A stretch of 64,000 nucleotides of DNA from Rhodosalinus sediminis (GCF_003385555.1 NZ_QOHR01000004.1:1-64000), one strand, 5' to 3'; positions 1 to 9,280 are shown, counted from the first letter of the stretch. The notes: generated by a model from the letters alone, not told the origin. Program-made: numbers and translations.

Positions 1-874
1 GAGCCGCGAGGCCGCCGAGGCCGAGCGCGCCGCCGAACGCGCCGCCGCCGACGCCCGCGCCGCCGAGGCCGCCGCCGAGGCGCGCGCCGAGGCCGCCCGC
101 GAGGCGGCCGAGGAGGCCGAGGCGCGCATCATGGAAGCCTGGGATCTCGCGCCCGCCGCGCTGCTGGAGCGGCTCGGCGTCGATCCCGGCACCCTCTCCG
201 ATGCCGAAACGCTCGAGGCCGAGGTGGCGAAGCTCAAGCGCCAGCGCGACGGGCTCGGCGCGGTGAACCTGCGCGCCGAGGAGGACGCCCGCGAGGTGCA
301 GGCCGAGCACGACACCCTCGCGCAGGAGAAGGCCGATCTCGAGGAGGCGATCGCCAAGCTCCGCTCGGGCATCGCCGCGCTCAACCGCGAGGGGCGCGAG
401 CGGCTGCTCACCGCCTTCGAGCAGGTGAACGCGAATTTCGCCACGCTCTTCACCCATCTCTTCGGCGGCGGCGAGGCGAAGCTCGTCATGGTCGAATCCG
501 ACGACCCGCTGGAGGCGGGGCTCGAGATCATGTGCCAGCCGCCAGGGAAGAAGCTCTCGACGCTCTCGCTGCTCTCCGGGGGCGAGCAGACGCTGACCGC
601 GCTCGCGCTGATCTTCGCGGTGTTCCTCGCCAATCCGGCGCCGATCTGCGTGCTCGACGAGGTGGACGCGCCGCTCGACGACGCCAACGTCACCCGCTTC
701 TGCGATCTTCTGGACGAGATGCGCCGCCGCGCCGACACGCGCTTCCTCATCATCACCCACCACGCGGTCACGATGGGGCGGATGGACCGGCTCTTCGGCG
801 TGACCATGGTCGAGCAGGGCGTCAGCCAGCTCGTGAGCGTGGACCTGCGCCGGGCGGAGAAAATGGTCGCCTGA
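1..874 (+). CDS. smc: Chromosome segregation protein SMC, C-terminal part (5' end outside window)
   Basis: This is the 3' end of an SMC ATPase, the core of the condensin complex that organises and segregates the chromosome. The reading frame is open from base 2. It begins with an Ala/Glu/Arg-rich coiled-coil segment and continues through a second coiled coil into the C-terminal ATPase lobe. That lobe carries the ABC signature [16 protein letters not shown], the Walker B segment [13 protein letters not shown] and the switch segment FLIITHH, all diagnostic of SMC C-terminal domains. The N-terminal Walker A half, the hinge and most of the coiled coil must lie upstream of the window. The first in-frame ATG, at 131, is internal and not the true start. 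Confidence 0.93.
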   Translation, partial: SREAAEAERAAERAAADARAAEAAAEARAEAAREAAEEAEARIMEAWDLAPAALLERLGVDPGTLSDAETLEAEVAKLKRQRDGLGAVNLRAEEDAREVQAEHDTLAQEKADLEEAIAKLRSGIAALNREGRERLLTAFEQVNANFATLFTHLFGGGEAKLVMVESDDPLEAGLEIMCQPPGKKLSTLSLLSGGEQTLTALALIFAVFLANPAPICVLDEVDAPLDDANVTRFCDLLDEMRRRADTRFLIITHHAVTMGRMDRLFGVTMVEQGVSQLVSVDLRRAEKMVA

Positions 875-889
875 GCGCGCGCCGCCGCC

Positions 890-1135
890 GTGCGCCCACC
901 GTCACTTCTTGCGAGGCGCCGGAGTGATGCCGTCGGGGTGCCCCGGGGCGGCGCCTGTGCGCGTCGCTGGCGGGGGCGCCTGCGACGACCGCGCCGCTGG
1001 GGCTCTGCGCGCCCGCCGTCACTCCTTGCGAGGCGCCGGATTGATGCCGTCGGGGTACCACGGGGCGGCGCCTGTGCACGGCGCCGGAAAGGGCGCCGTG
1101 GCAGGCGCCTGCGACGACCGAGCGCCGCACCCGCC
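890..1135. repeat. Imperfect tandem duplication of about 117 bp in the smc-hemC gap
   Basis: The 312-base gap between the convergent ends of smc and hemC holds no convincing gene. It contains a direct duplication. The block starting GTCACTTCTTGCGAGGCGCC at 901 recurs as GTCACTCCTTGCGAGGCGCC at 1018, and both copies continue through a shared GATGCCGTCGGGGT segment, a GGGGCGGCGCCTGTGC segment and a GGCGCCTGCGACGACCG segment. The second copy has a short insertion near its end, and a fragment of a third repeat start may lie near 1130. All forward frames through it are low-complexity Arg/Gly/Ala text that reads the same duplicated peptide twice, which argues against a real protein. Confidence 0.7.
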
Positions 1136-1186
1136 GTCAGGCGGCGCCGTGGCGATCTGCCGGGACGGGCTGCGTGGCCCGCACCC

Positions 1187-2137
1187 TCAGGCTGCGCGCC
1201 AGTCGAAGAAGCCGGGGCCGCCCTGCGCGAGGAGCTTCTCGGCCATCTCGCGGCCGAGCGCCGGGCCGTCCTCGACCGGGGCGGTCGCGTCGTCCGAGAG
1301 GCACTCGGAGCCGTCGGGGCGCAGGATCTCGCCGCGCAGGCGGATCGTGCCGCCCTCGACCTCGGCGAGCCCGGCGATCGGCGTGTCGCAGGAGCCGTCG
1401 AGCGTGGCGAGGAAGGCGCGTTCGGCCCCCAGCAGCGTCGCGGTCGGGGCGTCGTGGATCGCCGCGAGCATCTCGGCGGTGCGCGCGTCGTCCTCGCGCC
1501 GCTCGATCCCGATGGCGCCCTGCGCGACCGCCGGCAGCATGTCCTCGGGCGCGATGGGGCCGCGCGCGACATGCGTCATCTCGAGCCGCCGCAGCCCCGC
1601 CATGGCGAGGAAGGTCGCGTCGGCGACCCGGTCCTCGAGCTTCCGGAGCCGCGTCTGCACGTTGCCGCGGAATTCCACCACCGAGAGGTCCGGCCGCCGC
1701 CAGAGAAGCTGCGCGCGCCGGCGCAGCGAACTGGTGCCGACCACCGTGCCCTCGGGCAGGGCGGCCAGCCCGGCGTGATGCGGGCTGACGAAGGCGTCGC
1801 GCATGTCCTCGCGCGGCAGGTAGGTGTCAAGCGTGAGGCCCGGCGGCTGCTCCGACGGCATGTCCTTCATCGAGTGCACGGCGATGTCGATGCCGCCGTC
1901 GATGAGCGCCTGCTCGATCTCGCGGGTGAAGAGGCCCTTGCCGCCGATCTCCTTCAGCGGCCGGTCGAGGACCGCGTCGCCTGTCGTCTTGATCTTGACG
2001 ACCTCGAAGGCGTCCTCGGGCAGGTCGAAGGCCGCGGCGAGCCGGTCGCGCGTCTCGTAGGCCTGCGCGAGGGCGAGGGGCGAACCACGGGTGCCGATCT
2101 TCAGCGGCGCGTCGGGGGAGGGCAGGGCGATGCTCAT
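1187..2137 (-). CDS. hemC: Hydroxymethylbilane synthase (porphobilinogen deaminase)
   Basis: This cytosolic enzyme joins four porphobilinogen molecules into hydroxymethylbilane, an early step of haem, sirohaem and bacteriochlorophyll synthesis. The 316-residue product has the usual family length. Near the N-terminus it shows KIGTRGSPLALAQA. In the middle it has the family segments FTREIEQALIDGGIDIAVHSMKD (split here only for description) and GTSSLRRRAQLL. Cys250, in GSCDTPIAG, is the expected attachment site of the dipyrromethane cofactor. It is transcribed divergently from hemE across a 103-base gap that holds a perfect TGT-N12-ACA palindrome overlapping its likely -35 region, which suggests shared control with photopigment genes. 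Confidence 0.96.
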   Translation of the reverse strand: MSIALPSPDAPLKIGTRGSPLALAQAYETRDRLAAAFDLPEDAFEVVKIKTTGDAVLDRPLKEIGGKGLFTREIEQALIDGGIDIAVHSMKDMPSEQPPGLTLDTYLPREDMRDAFVSPHHAGLAALPEGTVVGTSSLRRRAQLLWRRPDLSVVEFRGNVQTRLRKLEDRVADATFLAMAGLRRLEMTHVARGPIAPEDMLPAVAQGAIGIERREDDARTAEMLAAIHDAPTATLLGAERAFLATLDGSCDTPIAGLAEVEGGTIRLRGEILRPDGSECLSDDATAPVEDGPALGREMAEKLLAQGGPGFFDWRAA

Positions 2138-2144
2138 GCCCCCC

Positions 2145-2172
2145 GTCTAAGGCTGTCAGGTGCGCCTGACAA
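2145..2172 (-). promoter_or_regulatory. Probable hemC promoter overlapping the PpsR-type box
   Basis: Reading the minus strand, TTGTCA (2172-2167) and TTAGAC (2150-2145) are separated by 16 bases and resemble sigma-70 -35 and -10 hexamers. They lie just upstream of the hemC start. The -35 hexamer is embedded in the TGT-N12-ACA palindrome, so a repressor bound there would block the promoter. A second TTGACA on the plus strand at 2184-2189 may be the -35 of hemE, but I see no clear -10 for it. Confidence 0.5.
2154..2171. promoter_or_regulatory. Candidate PpsR/CrtJ operator between hemC and hemE
   Basis: The sequence TGTCAGGTGCGCCTGACA is a perfect inverted repeat with 7-base arms and a 4-base centre, and it matches the TGT-N12-ACA consensus of the redox/light repressor PpsR (CrtJ) exactly. 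In Rhodobacter species hemC and hemE are reported members of the PpsR/CrtJ regulon, so the place fits as well as the motif. Only one copy is visible in this gap; a second site elsewhere might be needed for cooperative binding. Confidence 0.7.
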
Positions 2173-2240
2173 GCGTCTCCGGCTTGACAGCGGGCCCGGG
2201 GGCGGCGACGCATCCCTGCGAAGCTGCGGAAAGGGCGACG

Positions 2241-3275
2241 ATGGCCGAGACGAAGACGATCCTGAGGGCGCTGGCGGGCGAGACGCTGCCGGTGCCGCCG
2301 ATCTGGATGATGCGGCAGGCGGGGCGCTACCTGCCGGAGTACCGCGCGACGCGGGCGAAGGCGGGCGATTTCCTGTCGCTCTGCTACACGCCCGATCTCG
2401 CCGCGGAGGTGACGCTGCAGCCGATCCGCCGCTACGGCTTCGACGGGGCGATCCTCTTCGCCGACATCCTTCTGCTGCCGCAGGCGCTCGGCGCCGATCT
2501 CTGGTTCGTCACCGGCGAGGGGCCGCGCCTTTCGACCATGACGACGGAGGCGGAGTTCGAGGCGCTGAAGCCCGCCGAGGCGGTGCACGAGACGCTGAAC
2601 CCGGTCTACGAGACGGTGCGCATCCTCTCGCGGGAGCTGCCCGCCGAGACGACGCTCATCGGCTTTGCCGGCGCGCCGTGGACCGTGGCGACCTACATGA
2701 TCGCGGGGCGCGGCACGCCCGACCAGGGCCCGGCGCACAAGCTCAAGGACGAGAACCCGGCGCTTTTCGACCGGCTGATCCGGCTGCTCGAGGCCGGGAC
2801 GGTCGAATACCTCTCGAAACAGGTCGAGGCGGGCGCGGAATGCGTCAAGGTCTTCGACAGCTGGGCGGGCTCGCTCCGGGGCGCGGATTTCGAGCGCTAC
2901 GCGGTCGAGCCCTGCCGCCGCATCACCGCGGCGCTCAAGGCGCGCCATCCGGGGCTGCCGGTGATCGGCTTCCCGCGCGGCGCAGGGGAAGCCTACGAGG
3001 GGTTCGCCCGGGCGACCGGCGTGGACTGCGTGGCGCTCGACGACGGGGTGAGCCCGGAATGGGCCGCCGCGCATGTCCAGACCGACGGCTGCGTGCAGGG
3101 CAACCTCGCCTCCTCGCACATGGTGACCGGGGGCGCGGCGCTGGTGGAGGAGACCCAGCGTATCGTGCGCGCCCTCTCCGGCGGGCCGCACATCTTCAAC
3201 CTCGGCCACGGCATCACGCCGGACGCGGACCCGGAGAACGTGCAGCGCATGATCGACGCGGTCCGGGGCGGCTGA
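2241..3275 (+). CDS. hemE: Uroporphyrinogen decarboxylase
   Basis: HemE removes four acetate carboxyls from uroporphyrinogen III to make coproporphyrinogen III, the branch leading to haem and bacteriochlorophyll. The protein shows the two family signatures: [17 protein letters not shown] near the N-terminus, containing the substrate-binding Arg pair, and [16 protein letters not shown] around residue 140. I chose the ATG that gives [11 protein letters not shown] and a 344-residue product of usual family length. An in-frame ATG 27 codons upstream would add a non-conserved extension that runs into the operator region. The gene is followed by two hairpins and then the convergent end of tamB. Confidence 0.96.
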   Translation: MAETKTILRALAGETLPVPPIWMMRQAGRYLPEYRATRAKAGDFLSLCYTPDLAAEVTLQPIRRYGFDGAILFADILLLPQALGADLWFVTGEGPRLSTMTTEAEFEALKPAEAVHETLNPVYETVRILSRELPAETTLIGFAGAPWTVATYMIAGRGTPDQGPAHKLKDENPALFDRLIRLLEAGTVEYLSKQVEAGAECVKVFDSWAGSLRGADFERYAVEPCRRITAALKARHPGLPVIGFPRGAGEAYEGFARATGVDCVALDDGVSPEWAAAHVQTDGCVQGNLASSHMVTGGAALVEETQRIVRALSGGPHIFNLGHGITPDADPENVQRMIDAVRGG

Positions 3276-3278
3276 GCC

Positions 3279-3304
3279 GAAAATCCTTCCTACGAAGGAT
3301 TTTC
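3279..3304 (+). terminator. Hairpin terminator after hemE
   Basis: A perfect 10-bp stem (GAAAATCCTT and AAGGATTTTC) with a 6-base loop begins three bases after the hemE stop. Its 3' arm ends in TTTTC. This AT-containing stem stands out in otherwise very GC-rich DNA and is a plausible intrinsic terminator for hemE. Confidence 0.65.
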
Positions 3305-3314
3305 TCCCCCCGCC

Positions 3315-3352
3315 GAGCCCGGCGAATTTCCGTCCGAAAATTCGCCGGGCTC
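3315..3352. terminator. Second perfect hairpin between hemE and tamB
   Basis: A perfect 15-bp stem (left arm GAGCCCGGCGAATTT, 3315-3329; right arm 3338-3352) closes an 8-base loop. The right arm reaches two bases into the tamB stop codon. With the preceding hairpin it gives two terminator-like structures facing the two convergent genes, this one probably serving the tamA-tamB transcript. Confidence 0.6.
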
Positions 3353-6300
3353 AGTAATCGCGCTCGTAGAAGATGCCGAGGCGCGACTCGCCCCCGGTCG
3401 AGACGCCGCCGCGCACCGTGACGTCGGGCGACAGGTCGAGGTTCAGGTTGATCTCGGAACGCCCGCCCGATTCCACCGTGACGTCGGTGTAGATGTTCTC
3501 GGAGAGATAGGCGCCGGCGCGCACCGCCGCGCCGCCCTCCTCGGTCTCCGCGATGTCGAGATCGTCGAACCCGAGCCCGCTGCGCAGCGCCGCGAAGGCG
3601 CCGTTGCCCCGACCGGACAGCGTCGCCACGCCGTTGGCCAGCTGCACGAGCTGCAGCGCCGAGAGATCCTCGACCCCGCGCCCGAAGAGAAGCTGGGCGA
3701 GCACCTCGTCCTCCGGCAGCGGCGGCGTCGAGGTGAAGCGCACCTCCGGGTCGTCGGCCTGCCCCTCGAGGACGATCGAGACGCTCACGTCGTCGCGCTC
3801 GGTCGTCACCACGAGCCGCAGGTAGGGGGTGAAATCGCCCTCGATCCGCGCGACGCCCTCCGAAAGCCGGAAGCGCTCCCCCAGCAGGTCGAGCCGCCCG
3901 CGGATGAGCTCGAACCCGCCCTGCGGGATCGGGGCGGCGGTCGTCCCGGTGAGCCGCAGCGTGCCGCCGAGCTCGGCGTCGAGCCCGCGCCCGCGCACGA
4001 AGATGCGCGCCGGCGCGGATATTTCCAGGTCGAGGGGATAGGCGCGGGGCGGGCGACCCTCGGCCTCGCGCGGGCTCTCCCCCGAGGGGGTGAGCCCGGC
4101 GTAGGACAGGGTGCGGCGCACGGCCGGCGGCGGCGCGACGTGGCGCACCTGCGGCAGCGCGCCGAGCGCGGTCACCCCGCTCGATGGCACGCGCACCTCC
4201 GCGCCCGGCAGCGACAGCCGCCCGGCGATCGTCGCGCCGCCGGTGAGCGGGCCCTGCACCGTCAGCGTGCCGTCCACGGTTGTCTCGTAGAGCCGCGGGT
4301 CGCGCAGCCCGACGCGGTCGAGCGCGATCTCAAGGTCCCCGGCGAAGGGCGGGCGCAGGGCGGTTTCTCCGGCGAGCGACAGTTGCCCGCCGGTGTCGGG
4401 CTGCGCGGCGAGGTCGAGCTGCGCGCGCCCGTTCGCGAGCGCGACCTCGGCCCGGATCGGATCGAGCGTCATCCGCGCCGCGGGCAGCGACAGCCGCGCG
4501 TCCCCGGCCGTGACGCGCCCCGAGACGGAGGAGAGCCGCGGCGGCCCCGCGATGCGCAGGTCGAACTGCGCCGCCCCGTCGAGCCGGCGGGGCGCGAGCA
4601 CCGCGTTGGCGAGGCCGAGGGGCGCCGTCCCGCGCGCCGAGAGGTCGAGGCGCAGGTTGTTCGCCACCGTGCCCGCGATCTCCGCCGCGCTCCCGCCCGG
4701 CCCGGTGGCCTCGGCGTCCACCCGCCAGCCCGCCGCCACGGCGCGCGCGCGGCCCTCGAGCGTCGCGGGGCCGGTGAAATCCGGGACGAGCACGCCCACG
4801 TCGGCGAGGCGCAGGGCGTAGTCCGCCGCGCGCGCGTCGCCCGAGGCGCGCGCCGAGAGGCCCGCGCCCTCGAGCCGCAGGCGCGGCACGGCGATCCGCC
4901 CCGCCTCCGTGCGCCGGGCCGCGAGCGAGAGCGTCGCGTCGCGCCCGAGGAGCGCGTCGAGCGGCGCGGCGCCGAGGCGCGCGTCGCGCAGCGCGGCGTC
5001 GAGCGTGACGTCGAAGGTCTCGGCGCCAGCGTCGGCCGCGCCCGTCAGGGTGGCGGTGGCGCGGCCGCCGAGCGCGCGCCCCGCGATCCCCGAGAAACGG
5101 CCGAGCGGCCCGGTCTCAAGCGCGAGGTCGAATTGCGCGGCCGGCGCGGCGAAGGGCGGCGCGAGCGCGATCTCGCCGGCGAGCCGCGCCGCGTCGGCGC
5201 TCAGCTCCAGATCCGAGAGCGCGAGGCCGCCCTCCTCCCCGTAGTCGAGCCGCGTCGCCAGCGACAGCCGGTCGCCGAGCGCCGCGGCGAGGTCCGGGTC
5301 CCCGGCGTCGAGCCCCTCCGCGGTCAGCGCGATGCGCCCCGCGGCCGCGCGCGGCAGGGGGGTGGCCTCTCCGGGTGTCAGCGTGCCGTCCCCCTCGAGC
5401 CGCAGCGCCGCGGCCGCGACGCCCGCGACCGTGGGCGCGTCGAGCTGCGTCTCGAGGTTCCAGCGCCCGGCGTCCCCGTCGAGCGTGGCCGACACCCTCC
5501 CGCCCGCGAGGCGCAGCGTCTCCCGCGGGCCGAGCGGCACGGCGGCCCGCGCGCCCTCCGGCCCCGTGATCTGCCCCGAGACCGAGAGCGCCGCGAGCGT
5601 CCGGCCGTCGAGCGTCGCCTCGCCGGAGAGGCGCGCGCGCCCGGCGCCGCGGCCGTCGGCCGAGAGGCGCGAGAGGTCCGTGAGCCCGGCGGCGTAGCGC
5701 AGCCGGCTGCCGTCGCTCGAGGCGCGGCCCTCGGCCTCGAGGGTCAGCGCGGGCGTCGCGACGTCCAACCGGCGGAGCGTCAGCCCCTCCGGCCCGCGCG
5801 CCGCGGCGACGTCGAGCGTGCTGCGCCCCGCGAGCAGGCGATCGGCCATCGGCACGCCGAGGGCGAGGTCGCGGCCCGTGCCTTTGACCTGCAGGTCGAA
5901 GGCGCCAGAGAGCGGCGTGACGCGCCCGGCGACCGCGAGGTCCGCAGCGCCGCCGAGGTCGCGCCCGGCGAGCGGGCCGAACCGCGCGAGGCTCTCGGCG
6001 GCGAGCGCCGCGTCGATCTCCGCCTCGAAGCCGGCGGAGAGGCCCGAGAGCGCGACGCCCCCGGTCAGCGCGTAATCCGCGCCGGAGAGGTCCATCTCCT
6101 CGACGGTCAGCGGGCCGCCGCCCGTGTAGGCGAGGCGCAGCGTGCCGATCAGCTCGGGCCCCAGCGCCGCGGCGAGCGCCGCGTCGCTGAGCCCGAGCCC
6201 GTCGCCGTCGATCCGCAGGTCGGCCGTCACGCGGCCCGGCGTCTCCCCCGCCGGCGGGCGGAGCGTGCCCGCGCCGCCGAGGCGGAGTTCCACCGCGCTC

Positions 6301-7481
6301 AGATCCGGGCCCTGCAGTTCCGCGACCGAGAGCCGGCCCCGCCAGGCCTCGCCCCGCGCCGCGTCGTAGGCGAGCGACAGCGCGGCGCGGTCGATCCGCA
6401 CCGCCGCGCCGCCCGTGGGCAGGCGCACCGGCCCGCCGTCGGGCGCGGCGATCTCGCCCGTCACATCGACGGCGCGCGGCCAGCCGTCCGCGCCGAGGGT
6501 CACCGCCCCGTCGAGGCGCAGGGCGCGGGTGTCGAGGGTGAGTTCCTCGACCGCGAACGCCCCGGCCGGCGCGCGGCGCGCGACGCCGCTCAGCTGCACG
6601 TCGGGGCCGAAGAAGCCGCGCAGCTCGGGCGCGAAGAGCGGCGTCATGTCGCCGCCGAGATCGAGCGCCGCGCGCCAGTCGCCGCCCGTCTCATCGGGGC
6701 CGCGCAGCGCCACGCGGCCGGTCAGCCGCTCCGTCCCGTCGCTGGCGAGGCGGATGTCGACGTCGAGCGCGTCGACCGGGCCGGCGCCCGCGGCCTCCAG
6801 CCGGAGCGGCGGCGCGCCGGGGATGCCCAGCGCCTGCGCCACGAGGCCGCCGGGCCCCTCGTCGAACAAGAGGTCGAGATCCGCGGTCGCCGCCTCCGGA
6901 TCGAAGGCGGCGTCGAGCGCGATCACCCCGCGCCGGGCGTCGGTGCGCTCCGCGCGCAGGGCGAGCGACAGCGCCCCGCCGCCGCGCTGCAGGCGCGCGG
7001 ACCCCTCGAGGGTGAGCCGCATCGCCTCGCCGAGGACGGGCGCGCCGAGCGCGACCTCCTCCGCCGCGATCGCGCCGATCTGCAGCGAGACGGGAAGCTC
7101 GGGCAGGGAAAACGGCTGCGCCTCCGGGGCGGGCAGGTCGGCGGCGCGCTCGGCCGGGTCCGGGCGGCGCGGCATCTCGATCCGCTCGGCGGCGAATCGC
7201 TCCACCGCGACGCGGCGCTGCAGGAGCGCGGCGCGGTTCCAGTCGAGCGCGACCCCCTCGGCGGTGAACCACACGCCGCGCGCGTCCGCGATCGTCAGCC
7301 GCTCGATCGTCGCGCTGCTCGAGAGCGCGCCCTCGAAGCCCTCGATCCGCACATCGCGCCCGGCCCCCGAGAACGCGTCCTGCAGAAGCCGGGCGAGGCG
7401 CCCCGGCCCCTCGTCCTGCGCCGCCGCGGGCATGGGCAGGGCGAGCGTCAGGAGCGCGAGGGCGATGAGGAGCGTGCGCAT
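3351..7481 (-). CDS. tamB: Translocation and assembly module subunit TamB
   Basis: TamB is a large periplasm-spanning protein anchored in the inner membrane. It works with TamA in outer-membrane protein assembly and probably lipid transport. The 1376-residue product starts with a hydrophobic signal/anchor (about residues 1-21, ending MPAAA-Q). Its long body is repetitive and beta-rich, full of short LxLxG-type strands such as ALSLALRAERT, as expected for the AsmA/TamB beta-taco fold. The C-terminal 300 or so residues match the conserved TamB (DUF490) domain, with segments like GGFELIRGRLDLLGERFRL and DPEVRFTSTPPLPEDEVLAQ, and end in FYERDY. Its ATG overlaps the tamA stop by one base (TGATG), which implies translational coupling. 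Confidence 0.93.
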   Translation of the reverse strand: MRTLLIALALLTLALPMPAAAQDEGPGRLARLLQDAFSGAGRDVRIEGFEGALSSSATIERLTIADARGVWFTAEGVALDWNRAALLQRRVAVERFAAERIEMPRRPDPAERAADLPAPEAQPFSLPELPVSLQIGAIAAEEVALGAPVLGEAMRLTLEGSARLQRGGGALSLALRAERTDARRGVIALDAAFDPEAATADLDLLFDEGPGGLVAQALGIPGAPPLRLEAAGAGPVDALDVDIRLASDGTERLTGRVALRGPDETGGDWRAALDLGGDMTPLFAPELRGFFGPDVQLSGVARRAPAGAFAVEELTLDTRALRLDGAVTLGADGWPRAVDVTGEIAAPDGGPVRLPTGGAAVRIDRAALSLAYDAARGEAWRGRLSVAELQGPDLSAVELRLGGAGTLRPPAGETPGRVTADLRIDGDGLGLSDAALAAALGPELIGTLRLAYTGGGPLTVEEMDLSGADYALTGGVALSGLSAGFEAEIDAALAAESLARFGPLAGRDLGGAADLAVAGRVTPLSGAFDLQVKGTGRDLALGVPMADRLLAGRSTLDVAAARGPEGLTLRRLDVATPALTLEAEGRASSDGSRLRYAAGLTDLSRLSADGRGAGRARLSGEATLDGRTLAALSVSGQITGPEGARAAVPLGPRETLRLAGGRVSATLDGDAGRWNLETQLDAPTVAGVAAAALRLEGDGTLTPGEATPLPRAAAGRIALTAEGLDAGDPDLAAALGDRLSLATRLDYGEEGGLALSDLELSADAARLAGEIALAPPFAAPAAQFDLALETGPLGRFSGIAGRALGGRATATLTGAADAGAETFDVTLDAALRDARLGAAPLDALLGRDATLSLAARRTEAGRIAVPRLRLEGAGLSARASGDARAADYALRLADVGVLVPDFTGPATLEGRARAVAAGWRVDAEATGPGGSAAEIAGTVANNLRLDLSARGTAPLGLANAVLAPRRLDGAAQFDLRIAGPPRLSSVSGRVTAGDARLSLPAARMTLDPIRAEVALANGRAQLDLAAQPDTGGQLSLAGETALRPPFAGDLEIALDRVGLRDPRLYETTVDGTLTVQGPLTGGATIAGRLSLPGAEVRVPSSGVTALGALPQVRHVAPPPAVRRTLSYAGLTPSGESPREAEGRPPRAYPLDLEISAPARIFVRGRGLDAELGGTLRLTGTTAAPIPQGGFELIRGRLDLLGERFRLSEGVARIEGDFTPYLRLVVTTERDDVSVSIVLEGQADDPEVRFTSTPPLPEDEVLAQLLFGRGVEDLSALQLVQLANGVATLSGRGNGAFAALRSGLGFDDLDIAETEEGGAAVRAGAYLSENIYTDVTVESGGRSEINLNLDLSPDVTVRGGVSTGGESRLGIFYERDY

Positions 7482-9280
7482 CAGAAGGCCTGCCCGATGC
7501 CGATGTAGAAGAAGACGTCCTCGCCCGCGGCGTCCGCGTCGGCCTGCGTCGCCACGTCGAGGCGGATCGGCCCGAAGCCCGTGTCGTAGCGCAGCCCGAG
7601 GCCCGCGCCGGCGTGGCTCGGGCTGTCGGCGTCGGGCAGCGCGTCGCGCCCGATGGTGCCGCGGTCGTAGAAGCCCACGAGGCTGATCCGCTCGGTCAGG
7701 CGCCCGCGCACCTCCGCCGAGAGCCCCACGAAGGAGCGCCCGCCCGAGGTGCCGCCGAGCGCGGGCACGTCGATGCCGAGCGACTGGTAGTCCTGCCCGC
7801 GCACCGTGCCGCCGCCGCCGGAGAAGAAGAGATCCTCCGCCACGGCGTCGCGCAGCTCCGGGCCGATCACCGAGCCGAGCTGCAGCCGCCCGGCGAGGAC
7901 CACGCGATCGTCGAAGCCGACCGCGCGGTAGGCGCGCGCGTCGGCGGTCAGCCGCAGGCCGGAGGCGTCGTCGTCGAGCGCGACGAAGGGCAGGGCGGTG
8001 GCGCCGAGGAAATAACCCGCCCGCGGGTCCACCGGGTCGTCGCGGCGGTCGTAGGTCGCCTCGAGCGGCAGGATGACCTGCCTGTGTCCCTCGGAGCCGA
8101 AGACCGTCTCGCTGTCCTCGTAGCGCAGCCCGGCGCCGGCGAAGACCTCGAAGCCCTCGCGCACGATCCGGTCGAGGCCGACGACGGCCCGGGCCGACGT
8201 GCTGTCGAAATTGGGCTCGCCGAGGCGCTCGAAGGCGAGCGTCGCGCGCAGGTCGGTGTCCGAGCCGAAGGTCGCCGGGCGGCGCACCTCGGTGCGCAGG
8301 CGATAGTCGAGCCCGTCGGTGCCGCCGTCGATGCCCGAGACGTCGCCCTCGATGCGCAGCCGCTCCGCCCCGCCGAGAAGGTTGCGGTGCAGCCAGTAGG
8401 CCGAGACGGCGGCCCCCTCCACCGAGTTGAGTTCCGCGCCGAAGCCGACGCGGCGGCGCGGCGCCTCCTGCACCGTGGCCGCGATGTCGAGCGTGCCGTC
8501 GGGCCCCGGCGTCTCCGCCTCGCGGAGCGCGACGGCCGAGAAGGCCTCCGTCCGGCGCAGGCGCCGCGTCGCGCGTTCGACTTCCTCTGGGTCGAAGACC
8601 GCGCCCTCGGGCAGTCCGGCGATGGCGCGGATGCGCGCGGTGCGCACGCCCGCGTTGCCCGTCACCTCGAGCGTGCCGAAGCGCAGCCGCGGCCCCGGCG
8701 CGACGTCGAGCGTCACGTCGAGCCGGCGCGCGCCGTGGCGCGCGAGGATGCGCTCGCGCGCGATCCGCGCCTTGGCGTGGCCGATCGCGCGCCAGTCGGC
8801 GACCGCGGCGTCGATCGCGCCCTGAATCCGCTCGGTGCGCGCGGCGCGGCCCGGCCGGAACGCCTCGGGCGGGGTCGTGCCGGGGGCGAGGGGGCCGATC
8901 TGGGCCAGCCCGAAGCTGAAGCGCTGCGCGGCGCGGACGCGGTAGGTCACCCGCTCGACACGCTCGGGCGCGGCGATGGGCGAGAGCTCGGCCGCCTCCG
9001 TCCCGTCCACCTCGATCGAGACCGAGGCGCCGAAGAAGCCCGCGTCGTAGAGGACGGTGAGAATGCGGCGGTAATCCGCCTGCGCGGCGGCGACGAGGTC
9101 CTGCGCGCTCGGGTCCTCCGTGCGCTCGATCTCGCGCGTGAGGAGCGCGGCGCGCAGGTCGTCGCGCAGCGCGTCGCCGAGCCCCTCCACGTCGAGACGG
9201 ATCTCCGCGGCGGCGAGCGGCCCCCCGGCGAGGAGGGCGGCGGCGGTCACGATGGAGGCGAGGCAGGCACGAAGGCGCAC
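7481..9280 (-). CDS. tamA: Translocation and assembly module subunit TamA (Omp85 family)
   Basis: TamA is an Omp85-family outer-membrane barrel partner of TamB. The product has a signal peptide (MRLRACLASIVTAAALLAGGPLAAA), then POTRA-like periplasmic domains (for example FGTLEVTGNAGVRTARIRAI), then a 16-strand-type barrel with FFSGGGGTVRGQDYQSLG, the conserved loop-6 VRG[Y/F]-like motif. It ends in the aromatic residue F (IGIGQAF), the usual barrel C-terminal signal. I chose the GTG at 9280 because GGGAG lies five bases upstream and it puts the signal peptide at the very N-terminus. A GTG two codons earlier and ATGs further upstream are possible but would add a non-signal extension. The stop overlaps tamB by one base. 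Confidence 0.9.
   Translation of the reverse strand: MRLRACLASIVTAAALLAGGPLAAAEIRLDVEGLGDALRDDLRAALLTREIERTEDPSAQDLVAAAQADYRRILTVLYDAGFFGASVSIEVDGTEAAELSPIAAPERVERVTYRVRAAQRFSFGLAQIGPLAPGTTPPEAFRPGRAARTERIQGAIDAAVADWRAIGHAKARIARERILARHGARRLDVTLDVAPGPRLRFGTLEVTGNAGVRTARIRAIAGLPEGAVFDPEEVERATRRLRRTEAFSAVALREAETPGPDGTLDIAATVQEAPRRRVGFGAELNSVEGAAVSAYWLHRNLLGGAERLRIEGDVSGIDGGTDGLDYRLRTEVRRPATFGSDTDLRATLAFERLGEPNFDSTSARAVVGLDRIVREGFEVFAGAGLRYEDSETVFGSEGHRQVILPLEATYDRRDDPVDPRAGYFLGATALPFVALDDDASGLRLTADARAYRAVGFDDRVVLAGRLQLGSVIGPELRDAVAEDLFFSGGGGTVRGQDYQSLGIDVPALGGTSGGRSFVGLSAEVRGRLTERISLVGFYDRGTIGRDALPDADSPSHAGAGLGLRYDTGFGPIRLDVATQADADAAGEDVFFYIGIGQAF

Noticed and set aside
890-3421. An 843-codon plus-strand frame spanning the smc-hemC gap, hemC and hemE
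   Set aside because: It crosses three features on both strands, repeats itself over the tandem duplication and lacks any domain; hemC and hemE are clear.
4140-7508. A 1122-codon open frame on the plus strand
   Set aside because: It is antisense to tamB, reads as low-complexity Arg/Glu/Ala protein, has no ribosome site and mirrors the codon pattern of tamB. Long antisense frames are expected in DNA this rich in G+C.
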